NCBI RefSeq assembly: GCF_002835805.1
Contig: NZ_PISE01000014.1
Coordinates: forward strand, 1 to 64,000
Length of the DNA: 64,000 nt
Origin: Niallia nealsonii
Lineage (GTDB): Bacteria; Bacillota; Bacilli; Bacillales; Cytobacillaceae
Direction of reading: 5' to 3'
The position numbers and the translations under genes are program-made. A model generated the notes under the pieces. The model had not been told where the DNA came from. It saw only the letters and a program-made list of their open reading frames with translations, and searched no databases. How positions within the stretch are numbered: position 1 is the first letter of the stretch; each line of letters begins with the position of its first letter. Below are positions 38,000 to 45,524 of the stretch, piece after piece.

Positions 38000-38734
38000 T
38001 TTATAAAAGGGGAAATAAGGGGATAGGAAAATCAGTGTTATTTCCTGAGAAATCGCAGGATGTGACAAAATATGAAGGAATATTCCTTTTGACAGGGGAA
38101 AAATAAGATACCTTGAGGAAATTTGGCGAAAAAGAGGGTAGGGAATGACAAAGTATTCATTCATAGATGATGCCAAAACTAAAAAGAAGAAAGATTAGCT
38201 TATTAATAAAAATAGTGTTTATCCATTCATGAAACGGGCTATAACTAAAGTGTGTTCCCCTTTGCGGCCTTTGCCTTTTTATTTGGCAGAGGCGTTTTTT
38301 TTTTGAATTATCACAGCTGTATATCTTTATTTTCTGCGATTATATTATAAGTAAAAATAGAGAAATACAAAATGAACTGTTCGAGGAGATGTCCTGTATT
38401 TTTTAGTGCTAATTATGTTTTCTTCAGAAACGCCGAAATGGTACGGAAAAGGGAAATATAGGAGATCTTTCTAAGTGTGGGATTAGATTGAATAGCTAAA
38501 CAATTTCTAGTACAGGAGAAAAACAGCAGAATTTTTTGCTTAAGAAAGAGTAGAGAGCTCCTCTAGTGAGTTTATTTTATGATGATAAAATACGGAAGAT
38601 AAAGGATGCTGTAAGTAATAAAAGCAATAGGATATGAAAAAGAAAAATCCATCCAGCAGCATAGGGGTGGTATCTAAGTAGTGAGCGGTATGAGGAAAAT
38701 TTTATATACAGCAGGAAAAAGGTAAAAAAGATTT
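38000..38734. other. Gene-poor stretch
   Basis: No convincing gene. A 17-codon frame with a fair ribosome binding site is at 38145-38198 (MTKYSFIDDAKTKKKKD). A strong plus-strand hairpin GCCTTTGCC / GGCAGAGGC with about ten T is at 38267-38304. On the minus strand a hydrophobic open frame (about 38579-38740, with YHPYAAGWIFLFHILLLLLL) lies just after the c-di-GMP riboswitch. It has no ribosome binding site and may be the remnant of the regulated gene. Confidence 0.4.
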
Positions 38735-38812
38735 GCAACCCGGCTGCCATAGCAAATGCGTTAGGCCCGTGGCTTTGCGTCCTTTATTTTCATAAAGTTT
38801 GCCAATAAGAGA
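38735..38812 (-). ncRNA. Cyclic-di-GMP-I (GEMM) riboswitch
   Basis: The minus strand carries the conserved blocks of the GEMM aptamer in order: GGCAAAC (38797-38803), a GAAA-capped hairpin with TTTAT/ATAAA arms, GACGCAAAGCC, GGGCCTAA, and GGCAGCCGGGTTGC at the 3' side. These form the two side-by-side helices that bind cyclic di-GMP. It begins one base after the Spo0E-like stop and is followed by TTTTTT. No intact gene lies downstream on this strand, so it is orphaned or controls a decayed hydrophobic frame. Confidence 0.85.
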
Positions 38813-39019
38813 TTATACGTGAATCATGTAATGGAAGTCTGAGTTTTTAAATTGCTGATACTGAAAAATAAAATAATCTAGTTGTTGACTGATTTGCAGA
38901 GTAGTTGAGTTATTAAAGCCTTTTTTCATACCAACATGAATCAATTCTTCTCGTAACTGTTGAATCTGATTTTCTAGTTGATTTAGAGAATAGTCTTTTT
39001 CTTTATAGGTCTCAAGCAT
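38813..39019 (-). CDS. Spo0E-like sporulation regulatory protein
   Basis: 68 residues with the family core: a helix LENQIQQLREELIHVG, a short turn, and the signature SQQLDYFI. Spo0E-type proteins dephosphorylate phospho-Spo0A and delay sporulation. There is no ribosome binding site at ATG 39019 or at the in-frame ATG 39058. The IS607-type element ends immediately upstream, so its 5' control region has probably been displaced. Confidence 0.7.
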   Translation of the reverse strand: MLETYKEKDYSLNQLENQIQQLREELIHVGMKKGFNNSTTLQISQQLDYFIFQYQQFKNSDFHYMIHV

Positions 39020-39059
39020 TTCAGCACTGCTACTAAAAATATACCCAAATGTGCACATT

Positions 39060-39290
39060 CAAAGATAATTCTTGTTTCTACGTGTCCCACCTCGCCAGTT
39101 GCTCGCTACTATGGTTGGTCTAACACTCTACAAGCGTAAATTCCCGACATATAAGCCATCGGTACATATATACTCTCTCGTTAGGTGAGAACGGTATATC
39201 GAGTTGCTTGTACTAGATTAAATGCTGCATTTTCATCTCTATTCATCGTATGACTACAAGTGTCACAAGTAAAGGTACGTTCCGAAAGGG
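39060..39290 (-). ncRNA. Probable omega (reRNA) guide RNA region of TnpB
   Basis: In IS200/IS605 and IS607 elements the omega RNA covers the 3' end of tnpB and the element's right end, on the same strand. This segment occupies that place and includes the GC-richer block GCGAGCAACTGGCGAGG and the conserved-looking GGTGGGACACGTAGAAAC. The guide would be the bases just beyond the right end, which I cannot fix exactly. Placement rests on family knowledge. Confidence 0.4.
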
Positions 39291-40344
39291 ATAGTTTTAC
39301 TTTTTTCATTTGGCATTTGGAACATAGTTTACTGGACGGATAAAATCTATCAACTTGTCTTAGTTCAATACCTAATTTACGACATTTGTTAAGTAGATTT
39401 AACTTGAATTGATAGAATTTTTGATTGGCAACTGCTCTAGACAAGTGTTTGCTCTTCATCATTCCTTTTACATTCAAATCTTCCATTGTAATAAAAAGTG
39501 GCTTGGTTTTCGTCACTTCTCGAATAACATAGGCTTGATAAGCGGCTCGAATGTTCGTTAAGCGAAGATGAAGTTTCTGTACTCTTTGAATGTTTTTATG
39601 TAGGTTTTTCCTTTGATTAGCAGCAGATTCACCTCCTGATTTTTTTATTTTTTTATAGTATTCATATTTCCTAGAAAGGGAATGTTGTTCTCTTTTTAGC
39701 TTTTTTTCTGCTTTTTTAATTCGTATGGATTGGTTGATGTTTTTAAAATATTGACCATCGCTTGTCACAGCAAATTCTTTTAACCCTAAGTCTATTCCTA
39801 TGCCATGATCCTTTACCGTTTCTTTTGGAAGGGTAACTTCTTCTTTCACTAGCACTGAAATATAGAATCTATCGGCTTTTTGTCCTACGATACAACTACT
39901 CACAATACTATTCGTTGGAATATAGCCTTTTTCTTTCAAAATCACCCAGCCTAGCGTAGGAACCTTCATGCGATGTCTTTCCACCAATAAATCAGTTGGA
40001 TTGTTCTTCGGAAAGTAGGCTTTTACTTCTTGCTTGTTTTTCTTTTTAAAACGCGGAAATTTAGCTTCTCCTTTGAAAAACTTACGAAAAGCGGTATCTG
40101 CATTCATAATGGCTTTTTTTCTAGCTTTTGAAGAAACAGCTTTTATCCAAGGAAATTCTTTGGATAATGTATGATTGACGTATTTATCATAGTCCATCCC
40201 ACCACAAAACTTCGCTTCCTTTTGATACAATTCTCTATTATGTGAAAGAAAAGAATTATAAAGAAAACGACAAACACCAATGGTATTTATCAATTTTTGT
40301 TTTTGCTTCGCTGAAAGATAAATTTCTGTTTTGTAAGCCTTCAT
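39181..40344 (-). CDS. tnpB: TnpB, RNA-guided nuclease of an IS607-type element
   Basis: 387 residues, full length. The RuvC-like catalytic residues are all present: Asp185 in GIDLG, Glu288 in MEDLN and Asp370 in NRDENAA. The zinc ribbon is intact (Cys341, Cys344, Cys360, Cys363). TnpB is the ancestor-like relative of Cas12 and cuts DNA using an omega RNA from the element's right end. It overlaps tnpA by four bases. As its recombinase partner is broken, TnpB is the only apparently working part. Confidence 0.92.
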   Translation of the reverse strand: MKAYKTEIYLSAKQKQKLINTIGVCRFLYNSFLSHNRELYQKEAKFCGGMDYDKYVNHTLSKEFPWIKAVSSKARKKAIMNADTAFRKFFKGEAKFPRFKKKNKQEVKAYFPKNNPTDLLVERHRMKVPTLGWVILKEKGYIPTNSIVSSCIVGQKADRFYISVLVKEEVTLPKETVKDHGIGIDLGLKEFAVTSDGQYFKNINQSIRIKKAEKKLKREQHSLSRKYEYYKKIKKSGGESAANQRKNLHKNIQRVQKLHLRLTNIRAAYQAYVIREVTKTKPLFITMEDLNVKGMMKSKHLSRAVANQKFYQFKLNLLNKCRKLGIELRQVDRFYPSSKLCSKCQMKKVKLSLSERTFTCDTCSHTMNRDENAAFNLVQATRYTVLT

Positions 40345-40836
40345 AACTCTTTATCCTCTTCTATCCTTTCTTTGTATTTTCTTAACCTATAGATTCTACA
40401 AGAAAACACATGAATGATAGAAATTAAATTTTGTATCATTTCTTCATGCGGAGATAGTTTTTCATTTTTTCCTATGATTAATTCTACGTCTAATTTGTTT
40501 AGAAATCGTTCAAACCAATCGTAACCAAAACGAATAAATTTATCCTTATGCGTGATAAAAACCTTGGAAACTTTTCTTCCTTGTATATCATCCAATAATT
40601 TATTTCACTTTTTCCGATTATAGGTTAATCTACTTCCAATATCTTCTGTAATTTCATCTACAATAATACCTTTGGCATTGACATATTTCCTTGAAAATTC
40701 TACTTGATTGTTTAAATCATCCTTCTGACCAGCATGAGAAACTCTGGTATATAAAACTACTTTTCCTTTATTCCCTTCTTCCGATGTGGCACCTGTATAC
40801 TTAAGAAGTTGACTATGAGTATAATACCTCCTATCT
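40341..40836 (-). pseudogene. tnpA: IS607-type serine recombinase TnpA, truncated and interrupted
   Basis: Reading up from 40836 the minus strand gives RRYYTHSQLLKY, VVLYTRVS with the catalytic Ser, KDDLNNQ and IGSRLTYNRKK. A TGA stop (near 40607) follows, and the same frame continues as LLDDIQGRK, HKDKFIRFGYDWFE and the C-terminal SPHEEMIQNLISIIHVFSCR. The N-terminal MerR-like DNA-binding half is missing. Both defects predict loss of function. Confidence 0.85.
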
Positions 40837-41019
40837 TTTGGAAAAAATATAAGTAAAAGTAATTATACCAAAAAAACTTAAAAAAAACTTAATTTTATAA
40901 GGGATTATTTGTTTATTTTACTAAAAAAAGTAGGTGTTTAATTAAAAAGCGAATAGAAATCCAGATTCATAGAAACTATGTCTATTATTGAAACAACTAG
41001 ACTAAAAAACAAAGGGATA

Positions 41020-41046
41020 AAAAAGACTACTCATGTTTGAGTAGCC
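41020..41046 (-). terminator. Terminator of the 33-residue peptide gene
   Basis: On the minus strand GGCTACTCA pairs with TGAGTAGTC (one mismatch) across a four-base loop and is followed by TTTTTT. It starts 16 bases after the peptide stop. Confidence 0.8.
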
Positions 41047-41061
41047 TAATAAAAGAAGTGA

Positions 41062-41163
41062 TTAATTTTTACTGATTTTCTCTTGATAATTGCTCCATGC
41101 AGACATGGCAAAAGCAGCAATTATTTCTCCAGTAAATCTTAATAAACCACCAACTAGTTCCAT
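41062..41163 (-). CDS. Small amphipathic peptide, 33 residues
   Basis: The frame reads a peptide beginning MELVGGLLRFTGEIIAAFAM and ending in a charged tail (NYQEKISKN). Residues 3-22 are hydrophobic with single charges, as in membrane-active or membrane-associated peptides. The gene unit is complete: AAGGAG nine bases before ATG, a SigA promoter and a terminator. I do not recognise the family. It could be a small membrane protein, a type I toxin-like peptide, a leaderless bacteriocin-like or PSM-like peptide. Confidence 0.7.
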   Translation of the reverse strand: MELVGGLLRFTGEIIAAFAMSAWSNYQEKISKN

Positions 41164-41185
41164 CAAAATCAACTCCTTCACTCTG

Positions 41186-41214
41186 ATTTTACAGATAATG
41201 GATGTTTTTGTAAA
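41186..41214 (-). promoter_or_regulatory. SigA promoter of the small peptide gene
   Basis: On the minus strand -35 TTTACA (41209-41214), a 17-base spacer and -10 TAAAAT (41186-41191). The start codon is 23 bases further on. Confidence 0.7.
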
Positions 41215-41649
41215 CGACTTTTAAATAAAGGAATACAGAAAAAGGGTTAATAACATTGAAGGGTGTCAACAAATATACATAGGAATGGAAGAAATAAAAC
41301 CATATTCCAAAAATGACTATTTGATTTTATTAAGAACCTTTTTGCAGATTTCCGTTATCAAGGCAATGGGGATGAGAAAAAATCTTTATCCGGCATAATG
41401 GGCAGTAAAACCCCTACTGATTGAAGTTTCACTTTATTGCAATCAACTGCTTTTGTGAAGGAGAATTTTAGTAAAATGAATGAGTTTGTATTAGCATTTA
41501 ACTTTAAAAATGAAGGAACATAAAGATGATATAAAACTGTAGATTTATAGATGAGGGTATCGGGAGAATGGTGATGCTGTGCAGTAATGTGTATAGGTGC
41601 TAATATATAAATATGAGACACTAATATTATCTAAATGGAGCTGGTATAG
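41215..41649. other. Gene-free stretch with repeat remnant
   Basis: No credible reading frame. The block around 41400-41435, with GGGCAGTAAAACCCCT and CTGATTGAAGTTT, resembles 22390-22421 and may be a remnant of a dispersed repeat. Confidence 0.4.
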
Positions 41650-41956
41650 ATGAATACAATCTTTAAAGAAGTGAAAAATCATGCACTTTGATCCAGATCA
41701 ACATTTACACATTGGCTATTATGAAAACGGATTTGATTTAGAAGCAGTTGCATATAAGGTTCTCGGTGAGGATAAGTGGGTAATATTTTGGCCAAATGAT
41801 CAAAAATGCGAGTTTAATAAAAATATATTATCTTCCTGCAATTTCCATCCGTATTTTGGATATGAAATTTTTTCCATACAACAAACAGATTTATCTTATA
41901 GAACTGGATGCAATCATTTTGCAGATTGGCTGAAAGCGTCTGGAATCATGGAGTAA
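41650..41956 (+). pseudogene. Small protein gene of unknown family with a one-base frameshift
   Basis: ATG 41650 with GGAG nine bases upstream begins MNTIFKEVKNHAL and then hits TGA at TTTGATCC (about 41691-41698). Removing one T gives DPDQHLHIGYYENGFDLEAV and continues through the frame ending at 41956 (about 101 residues in all). The ribosome binding site belongs to the upstream ATG, so the downstream frame is a broken continuation. I do not recognise the family. Confidence 0.6.
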
Positions 41957-42032
41957 ATTAGGGTGAAAGCTAACATTAACATAGGTAGCGTGCAATTAGA
42001 GTTATAGTTTTTGAGCAGGGAACATATTACTA

Positions 42033-42240
42033 TCTCTAGGAAATTAAATAAAAATTTAATGGTATAACGGATGGGATATTTTCTGGTATAGGAATTGTAG
42101 TATCAGGGATAAATGTAATGATTAGGGGTTACTTAGGTGATGGTATCTATCCAGGGGGATGCTTTAATTTCATATTTTTTAAATTATTTTAATATTGTCT
42201 GTTCTTAATTTCGTTATTTATGGAAGAATTGCAAAATAAT
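42033..42240 (+). pseudogene. Decayed small membrane protein gene
   Basis: Fragments in different frames join to a plausible hydrophobic protein: LNKNL, then NGITDGIFSGIGIVVSGINV and GYLGDGIYPGGCFNF, then ILSVLNFVIYGRIAK ending at 42237-42239. At least two single-base shifts, both at A/T runs, interrupt it. Family not recognised. The rest of 41957-42295 shows nothing. Confidence 0.45.
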
Positions 42241-42295
42241 AGGATTATAAAGTTGCAGAGTAATTAAATTATTTAGAGGGAGTGAAAACGATTTC

Positions 42296-42324
42296 TTGAC
42301 AAAAAAGAACAGATGGCTTAGAAT
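42296..42324 (+). promoter_or_regulatory. SigA promoter of tRNA-Val
   Basis: TTGACA (42296-42301), a 17-base spacer and TAGAAT (42319-42324). The tRNA begins 18 bases downstream. Confidence 0.8.
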
Positions 42325-42341
42325 TTAATTATAGATATTTC

Positions 42342-42413
42342 GACTTGTTAGCTCAGTGGGAGAGCACTTCCTTGACAGGGAAGGGGTCGTGGGTTCAAGT
42401 CCCTCACAGGTCA
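42342..42413 (+). tRNA. tRNA-Val (anticodon GAC)
   Basis: 72 bases fold into a cloverleaf: acceptor GACTTGT / ACAGGTC with one G-U pair, D stem GCTC/GAGC, anticodon stem CTTCC/GGAAG with loop TTGACAG, T stem GTGGG/CCCTC with loop TTCAAGT. The T stem has one T-T mismatch, and CCA is not encoded. A tyrosine integrase follows 131 bases downstream, so the 3' half is the likely attachment site of the island. I did not find a second copy of its 3' end in the window. Confidence 0.85.
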
Positions 42414-42464
42414 TTAAACGCAGGTGTATCAAGGGTTTTACAAGGATTTTGCAAACTTAGTAGG

Positions 42465-42544
42465 AAAGTGGTCATTATTAGACCCTTTTCTTACAACTGA
42501 GACCACTAACCTTCTTAGAATAATAAGAAGGAAGTGGTCTTTTT
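42465..42544 (+). promoter_or_regulatory. Attenuator-like hairpins covering the integrase ribosome binding site
   Basis: GACCACT (42501-42507) plus CCTTCTT pairs with AAGAAGG plus AGTGGTC (42533-42539) and is followed by five T, directly before the integrase ATG at 42545. The same GACCACT can instead pair with an upstream AGTGGTC at 42467-42473. The only ribosome binding site (AAGGAAGTGG) lies inside the 3' arm. The two pairings are mutually exclusive, so expression could be set by read-through and refolding. Confidence 0.6.
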
Positions 42545-43465
42545 ATGTTGTTGAAATTTGCCATACAAGATTTTAAGGATGACAGGGAATTTCAGAACTT
42601 ATCTGAACAAACAATCAAAACATATCAAATTATTTTAGGAGAGTTCCAAAGCTTTAGTGCTGAAAAAGAAGTGCTGAATGTAGAGGATATAACAGCGAAT
42701 ATAGTCAAATCCTATCTCCTCTACTGTAAAAAAACTAAAGGGAACAATCCTGTAACGATTAATACGAAAATAAAAAATCTTAAAGCTTTTTTTAATTATA
42801 TGGTGATGAATGATGTAATTACGGATAAACGAAATCCAATGTTAAAGATTGAAAAGATAAAAACAGATACTAAAATTGAAGTTTTTACTGATAACCATAT
42901 CAAGCAGATGTTAGGCTATTACAGAAGATTAAAAGGAAGAGAAAAGTCATTTTATGCTTATCGTGACCATACAATCATTCTTACATTGCTTGGCACTGGA
43001 ATACGCTTAGGAGAATTGTGCAATTTAACATGGGAAGAGGTCAACTTGGTTAAAGGTACTATTACTGTATTCGGTAAGAATCGAATGCAAGCAAGTATAC
43101 CTTTGACAGATAAGTTGATTAAGGAACTTGCGGAGTACAAAGTTTTTTGTCAGCAATATTTTAATGAATCCTCTGTACATGTCTTTGTAAATAAAGATAA
43201 TAAACTTATGACAACAGATGCAGTTAAAAACATGTTCAAGCGTTTGAAGACAATTATGAATTTTAAAGATGTTCGATTATCGGCTCATACGTTCCGCCAC
43301 ACGTTTGCTCATAGGTTCTTAATGAATGGTGGAGATGTATTTACTCTACAAAAAATGTTACGGCATAGTAATTTAAAGATGACTGAGAAGTATCTTGCTA
43401 TTTGGGGAACTGCATTAAGAGAGCAAAATGAAAAGTATAATCCATTAAATACTTTAGATATATAA
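42545..43465 (+). CDS. Tyrosine integrase of the genomic island
   Basis: 306-residue site-specific recombinase. The SAM-like N-terminal core-binding domain (about 1-105) is followed by the catalytic domain with Arg154 (GTGIRLGEL), Lys178, His248 and Arg251 (HTFRHTF), His274 (LRHSNLKM) and nucleophile Tyr283. All catalytic residues are intact. Its place next to a tRNA gene is that of integrases of mobile islands. The start codon directly follows a terminator-like hairpin. Confidence 0.93.
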   Translation: MLLKFAIQDFKDDREFQNLSEQTIKTYQIILGEFQSFSAEKEVLNVEDITANIVKSYLLYCKKTKGNNPVTINTKIKNLKAFFNYMVMNDVITDKRNPMLKIEKIKTDTKIEVFTDNHIKQMLGYYRRLKGREKSFYAYRDHTIILTLLGTGIRLGELCNLTWEEVNLVKGTITVFGKNRMQASIPLTDKLIKELAEYKVFCQQYFNESSVHVFVNKDNKLMTTDAVKNMFKRLKTIMNFKDVRLSAHTFRHTFAHRFLMNGGDVFTLQKMLRHSNLKMTEKYLAIWGTALREQNEKYNPLNTLDI

Positions 43466-43789
43466 GCTAGGCGAATGAAATCAGTAGAGAATGTGCTTCT
43501 TACTGAGAAGAAAGCAGCTTATAGTAAAAGCGGTGCGATGTCCTATTATCTTCTCGCCGTGTAAAGTAAGAATTGAATCTTGCTTTGCTAGGTTGATTTT
43601 TTGAATTAAAATAATAATATCTTTTTCACTTGATTTGTTAGCTGTTGCAGCAAAGTTGAGAATACTGTGGTCATTGTTGAAGTGTTGCTCTCTAATAATT
43701 TTTTGCGAGTGAATATTTCCGAACTGTAATATAAGCCTGTCCGCATTAAATAAAGTCGAAAAACCCATTCAATTCTTATGAATGGGTTT
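43466..43789. other. Intergenic region with bidirectional terminator
   Basis: A perfect hairpin CCCATTCA / TGAATGGG flanked by A5 and T5 (43759-43791) ends the XRE regulator transcript and can work both ways. A 95-codon minus-strand frame (43481-43768) starts inside this hairpin without a ribosome binding site and is not called as a gene. Confidence 0.6.
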
Positions 43790-44149
43790 TTACTTTGTAT
43801 CCTTATCTACTATCTTAACGATATCTTTGATAAGCTCATATACCAATACAATTTCTTTTTCGTCTCTATCAATAAGTAAATCATTGATGACTTCAATTTT
43901 TCTCTTCTTATCAAGTTCCTTCAAGTCTACAGTAGATTTGTTGGTTTTAAACAATTGATAGGCGCTGATATCTAAGCCTCTAAGTATTTTATCAAGTGTA
44001 TCTAAAGATATATTTCTTTCTCCACGCTCTACTCCGCCAATATATGTGGACTGAAGCCCTGCTTGTTCTGCTAATTCTTCTTGTGTTAATCCTTTTGCCT
44101 TTCTATATATACGAACACTATCTCCTACTATTTTTAGGAAATCAGACAA
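43790..44149 (-). CDS. XRE-family transcriptional regulator
   Basis: 119 residues. The N-terminal helix-turn-helix is LTQEELAEQAGLQSTYIGGV (about residues 21-40), followed by a helical C-terminal part (residues 75-119) likely used for dimerisation. Such repressors control excision and integration in mobile elements. It is divergent from the membrane protein gene across about 200 AT-rich bases. Confidence 0.85.
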   Translation of the reverse strand: MSDFLKIVGDSVRIYRKAKGLTQEELAEQAGLQSTYIGGVERGERNISLDTLDKILRGLDISAYQLFKTNKSTVDLKELDKKRKIEVINDLLIDRDEKEIVLVYELIKDIVKIVDKDTK

Positions 44150-44352
44150 AATGTATCACCTCATTTAAAGGTTAGAGAAGATGATATATAAAAAACAGAT
44201 ATACAAACTATAAAAAAGTGATAAAATAATACTTATAAGTTCTAAAAGAGGTGGTTTGTAACAGAAAATGTAAAAAGATAGTAACTATTAACTGGCTCCG
44301 CGTTATGTTTTGTACACTTCAAGTAATCACAGCTATAGAAGAGGGGAAAAGA

Positions 44353-45402
44353 ATGGACATGGTATTACCACTATTAGGCGTGGGAAGCGCCTTTGCTTTT
44401 GTTATCTTGTTAATCATTGCAATCATAGGATGGATGTTAAAGAAAAAGTGGAAGAAACGAATCTTTTTAGCTTCTATCATTTCATTAGCAGTATTATTGG
44501 TTTGTCTTGGTATAGATAAGATTGTAGAGACAAACTCAAAATCTGTATCAAAAGAAGAATCGCAAGAGAATATAGATATTACTTTTGATAAATTTAGCTA
44601 TAAAGTAGAGAAGTTTTCCTATAACAAGGATGAAAATTCTATCGATATTGAATTATCCACTAATATACCAAATGGCACAGAAGTCAATATTGGATTCAAC
44701 AAGATGATGGTGATTGAAGAAGGAATAAAAGACATAGATGACCCTGTCGTTAAGCAGTTAGCTTGGGAGAAGGCTGCAACAGAGGTTAAAGAGGGAAAAA
44801 TCAAACTTCATTATGATGGCTCAGATAAAGAAACAAAGCTAATCAATGGGCAGTATGGTGTTTGGTTAGATTTTGAAGTTGGTTCCCTTAAAAATGAGCA
44901 GCTCTTTGCGGAGTTGGGAAGTATGGAAGAGGCTAAGAGCAGGTTCAAAGAAAATACTATTTCTGAAACAGCAGACAAAGGAGAATATTCTATCATCATA
45001 GGTCAGCAATTCTTAAATATAACTAACTCTATATCCTACAAAGAATTGAAGAAGCAGGAGCAAGAAGCAATTGAACAAAAAAAGGCAAGTGCTAAAGAAC
45101 TTCGATTTGCTGAATTAGAAAAAAATCCGAACAAACATGCTGAGGAGTATGTGAAGTTCAAAGGTGAAATTTTGCAAATTATGGAGGATTCAACTTCTAC
45201 TGTTATTAGGCTGGCAGTGACCAAGGAATCATATGGATACGATATTAGTGATGTAGTTTATATAACTTATGCAGGGACAACAGAGTTTGTAGAAGAGGAT
45301 ATAATAACTGTATATGGGACAGTTAAAGGCTCTCATACTTATGAGTCACAAGCAGGGCATCAAATTACATTACCGTATATAGAAGCTGAGATAATTGAAT
45401 AG
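44353..45402 (+). CDS. Membrane-anchored protein with C-terminal OB-fold-like domain
   Basis: 349 residues with two hydrophobic segments near the N-terminus (about 3-24 and 34-52), then a soluble beta-rich part. The last ~90 residues (from about AEEYVKFKGEIL) look like an OB-fold of the tRNA_anti-like type seen in secreted Firmicute proteins. Function unknown. ATG 44353 is chosen because GAGGGG is upstream; the frame extends back to 44251 without a better start. Hairpin AAAGAGTAG / CTACTCTTT at 45421-45447 ends it. Confidence 0.55.
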   Translation: MDMVLPLLGVGSAFAFVILLIIAIIGWMLKKKWKKRIFLASIISLAVLLVCLGIDKIVETNSKSVSKEESQENIDITFDKFSYKVEKFSYNKDENSIDIELSTNIPNGTEVNIGFNKMMVIEEGIKDIDDPVVKQLAWEKAATEVKEGKIKLHYDGSDKETKLINGQYGVWLDFEVGSLKNEQLFAELGSMEEAKSRFKENTISETADKGEYSIIIGQQFLNITNSISYKELKKQEQEAIEQKKASAKELRFAELEKNPNKHAEEYVKFKGEILQIMEDSTSTVIRLAVTKESYGYDISDVVYITYAGTTEFVEEDIITVYGTVKGSHTYESQAGHQITLPYIEAEIIE

Positions 45403-45420
45403 TGAGTTTGTATACATTTT

Positions 45421-45447
45421 AAAGAGTAGCTGAACTACTCTTTTTCT
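45421..45447 (+). terminator. Terminator of the membrane-anchored protein gene
   Basis: Perfect 9-bp stem AAAGAGTAG / CTACTCTTT with a five-base loop and extra T. Confidence 0.8.
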
Positions 45448-45524
45448 ATAGGGAAAAAAGACTATCTATTTTGGTCAAAGAAGGAATTAAGTTTGACTAA
45501 GATGTAAAAGGAGGAAAGGAAGGT

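Larger units (their letters stand above)
39060..40840 (-). mobile_element. IS607-type element, degenerate
   Basis: Holds tnpB and a broken IS607-type tnpA overlapping by four bases, the standard order. The 5' end of tnpA and probably the left end of the element are missing beyond about 40836. The right end is estimated from the start of the neighbouring gene. Without a working recombinase it is presumably immobile on its own. Confidence 0.6.

Noticed and set aside
41358-41621. 87-codon minus-strand frame
   Set aside because: Composition is not protein-like, there is no ribosome binding site, and it overlaps a repeat remnant.
43481-43768. 95-codon minus-strand frame after the integrase
   Set aside because: Its start codon is inside the XRE terminator hairpin, it has no ribosome binding site, and the sequence shows no recognisable domain.
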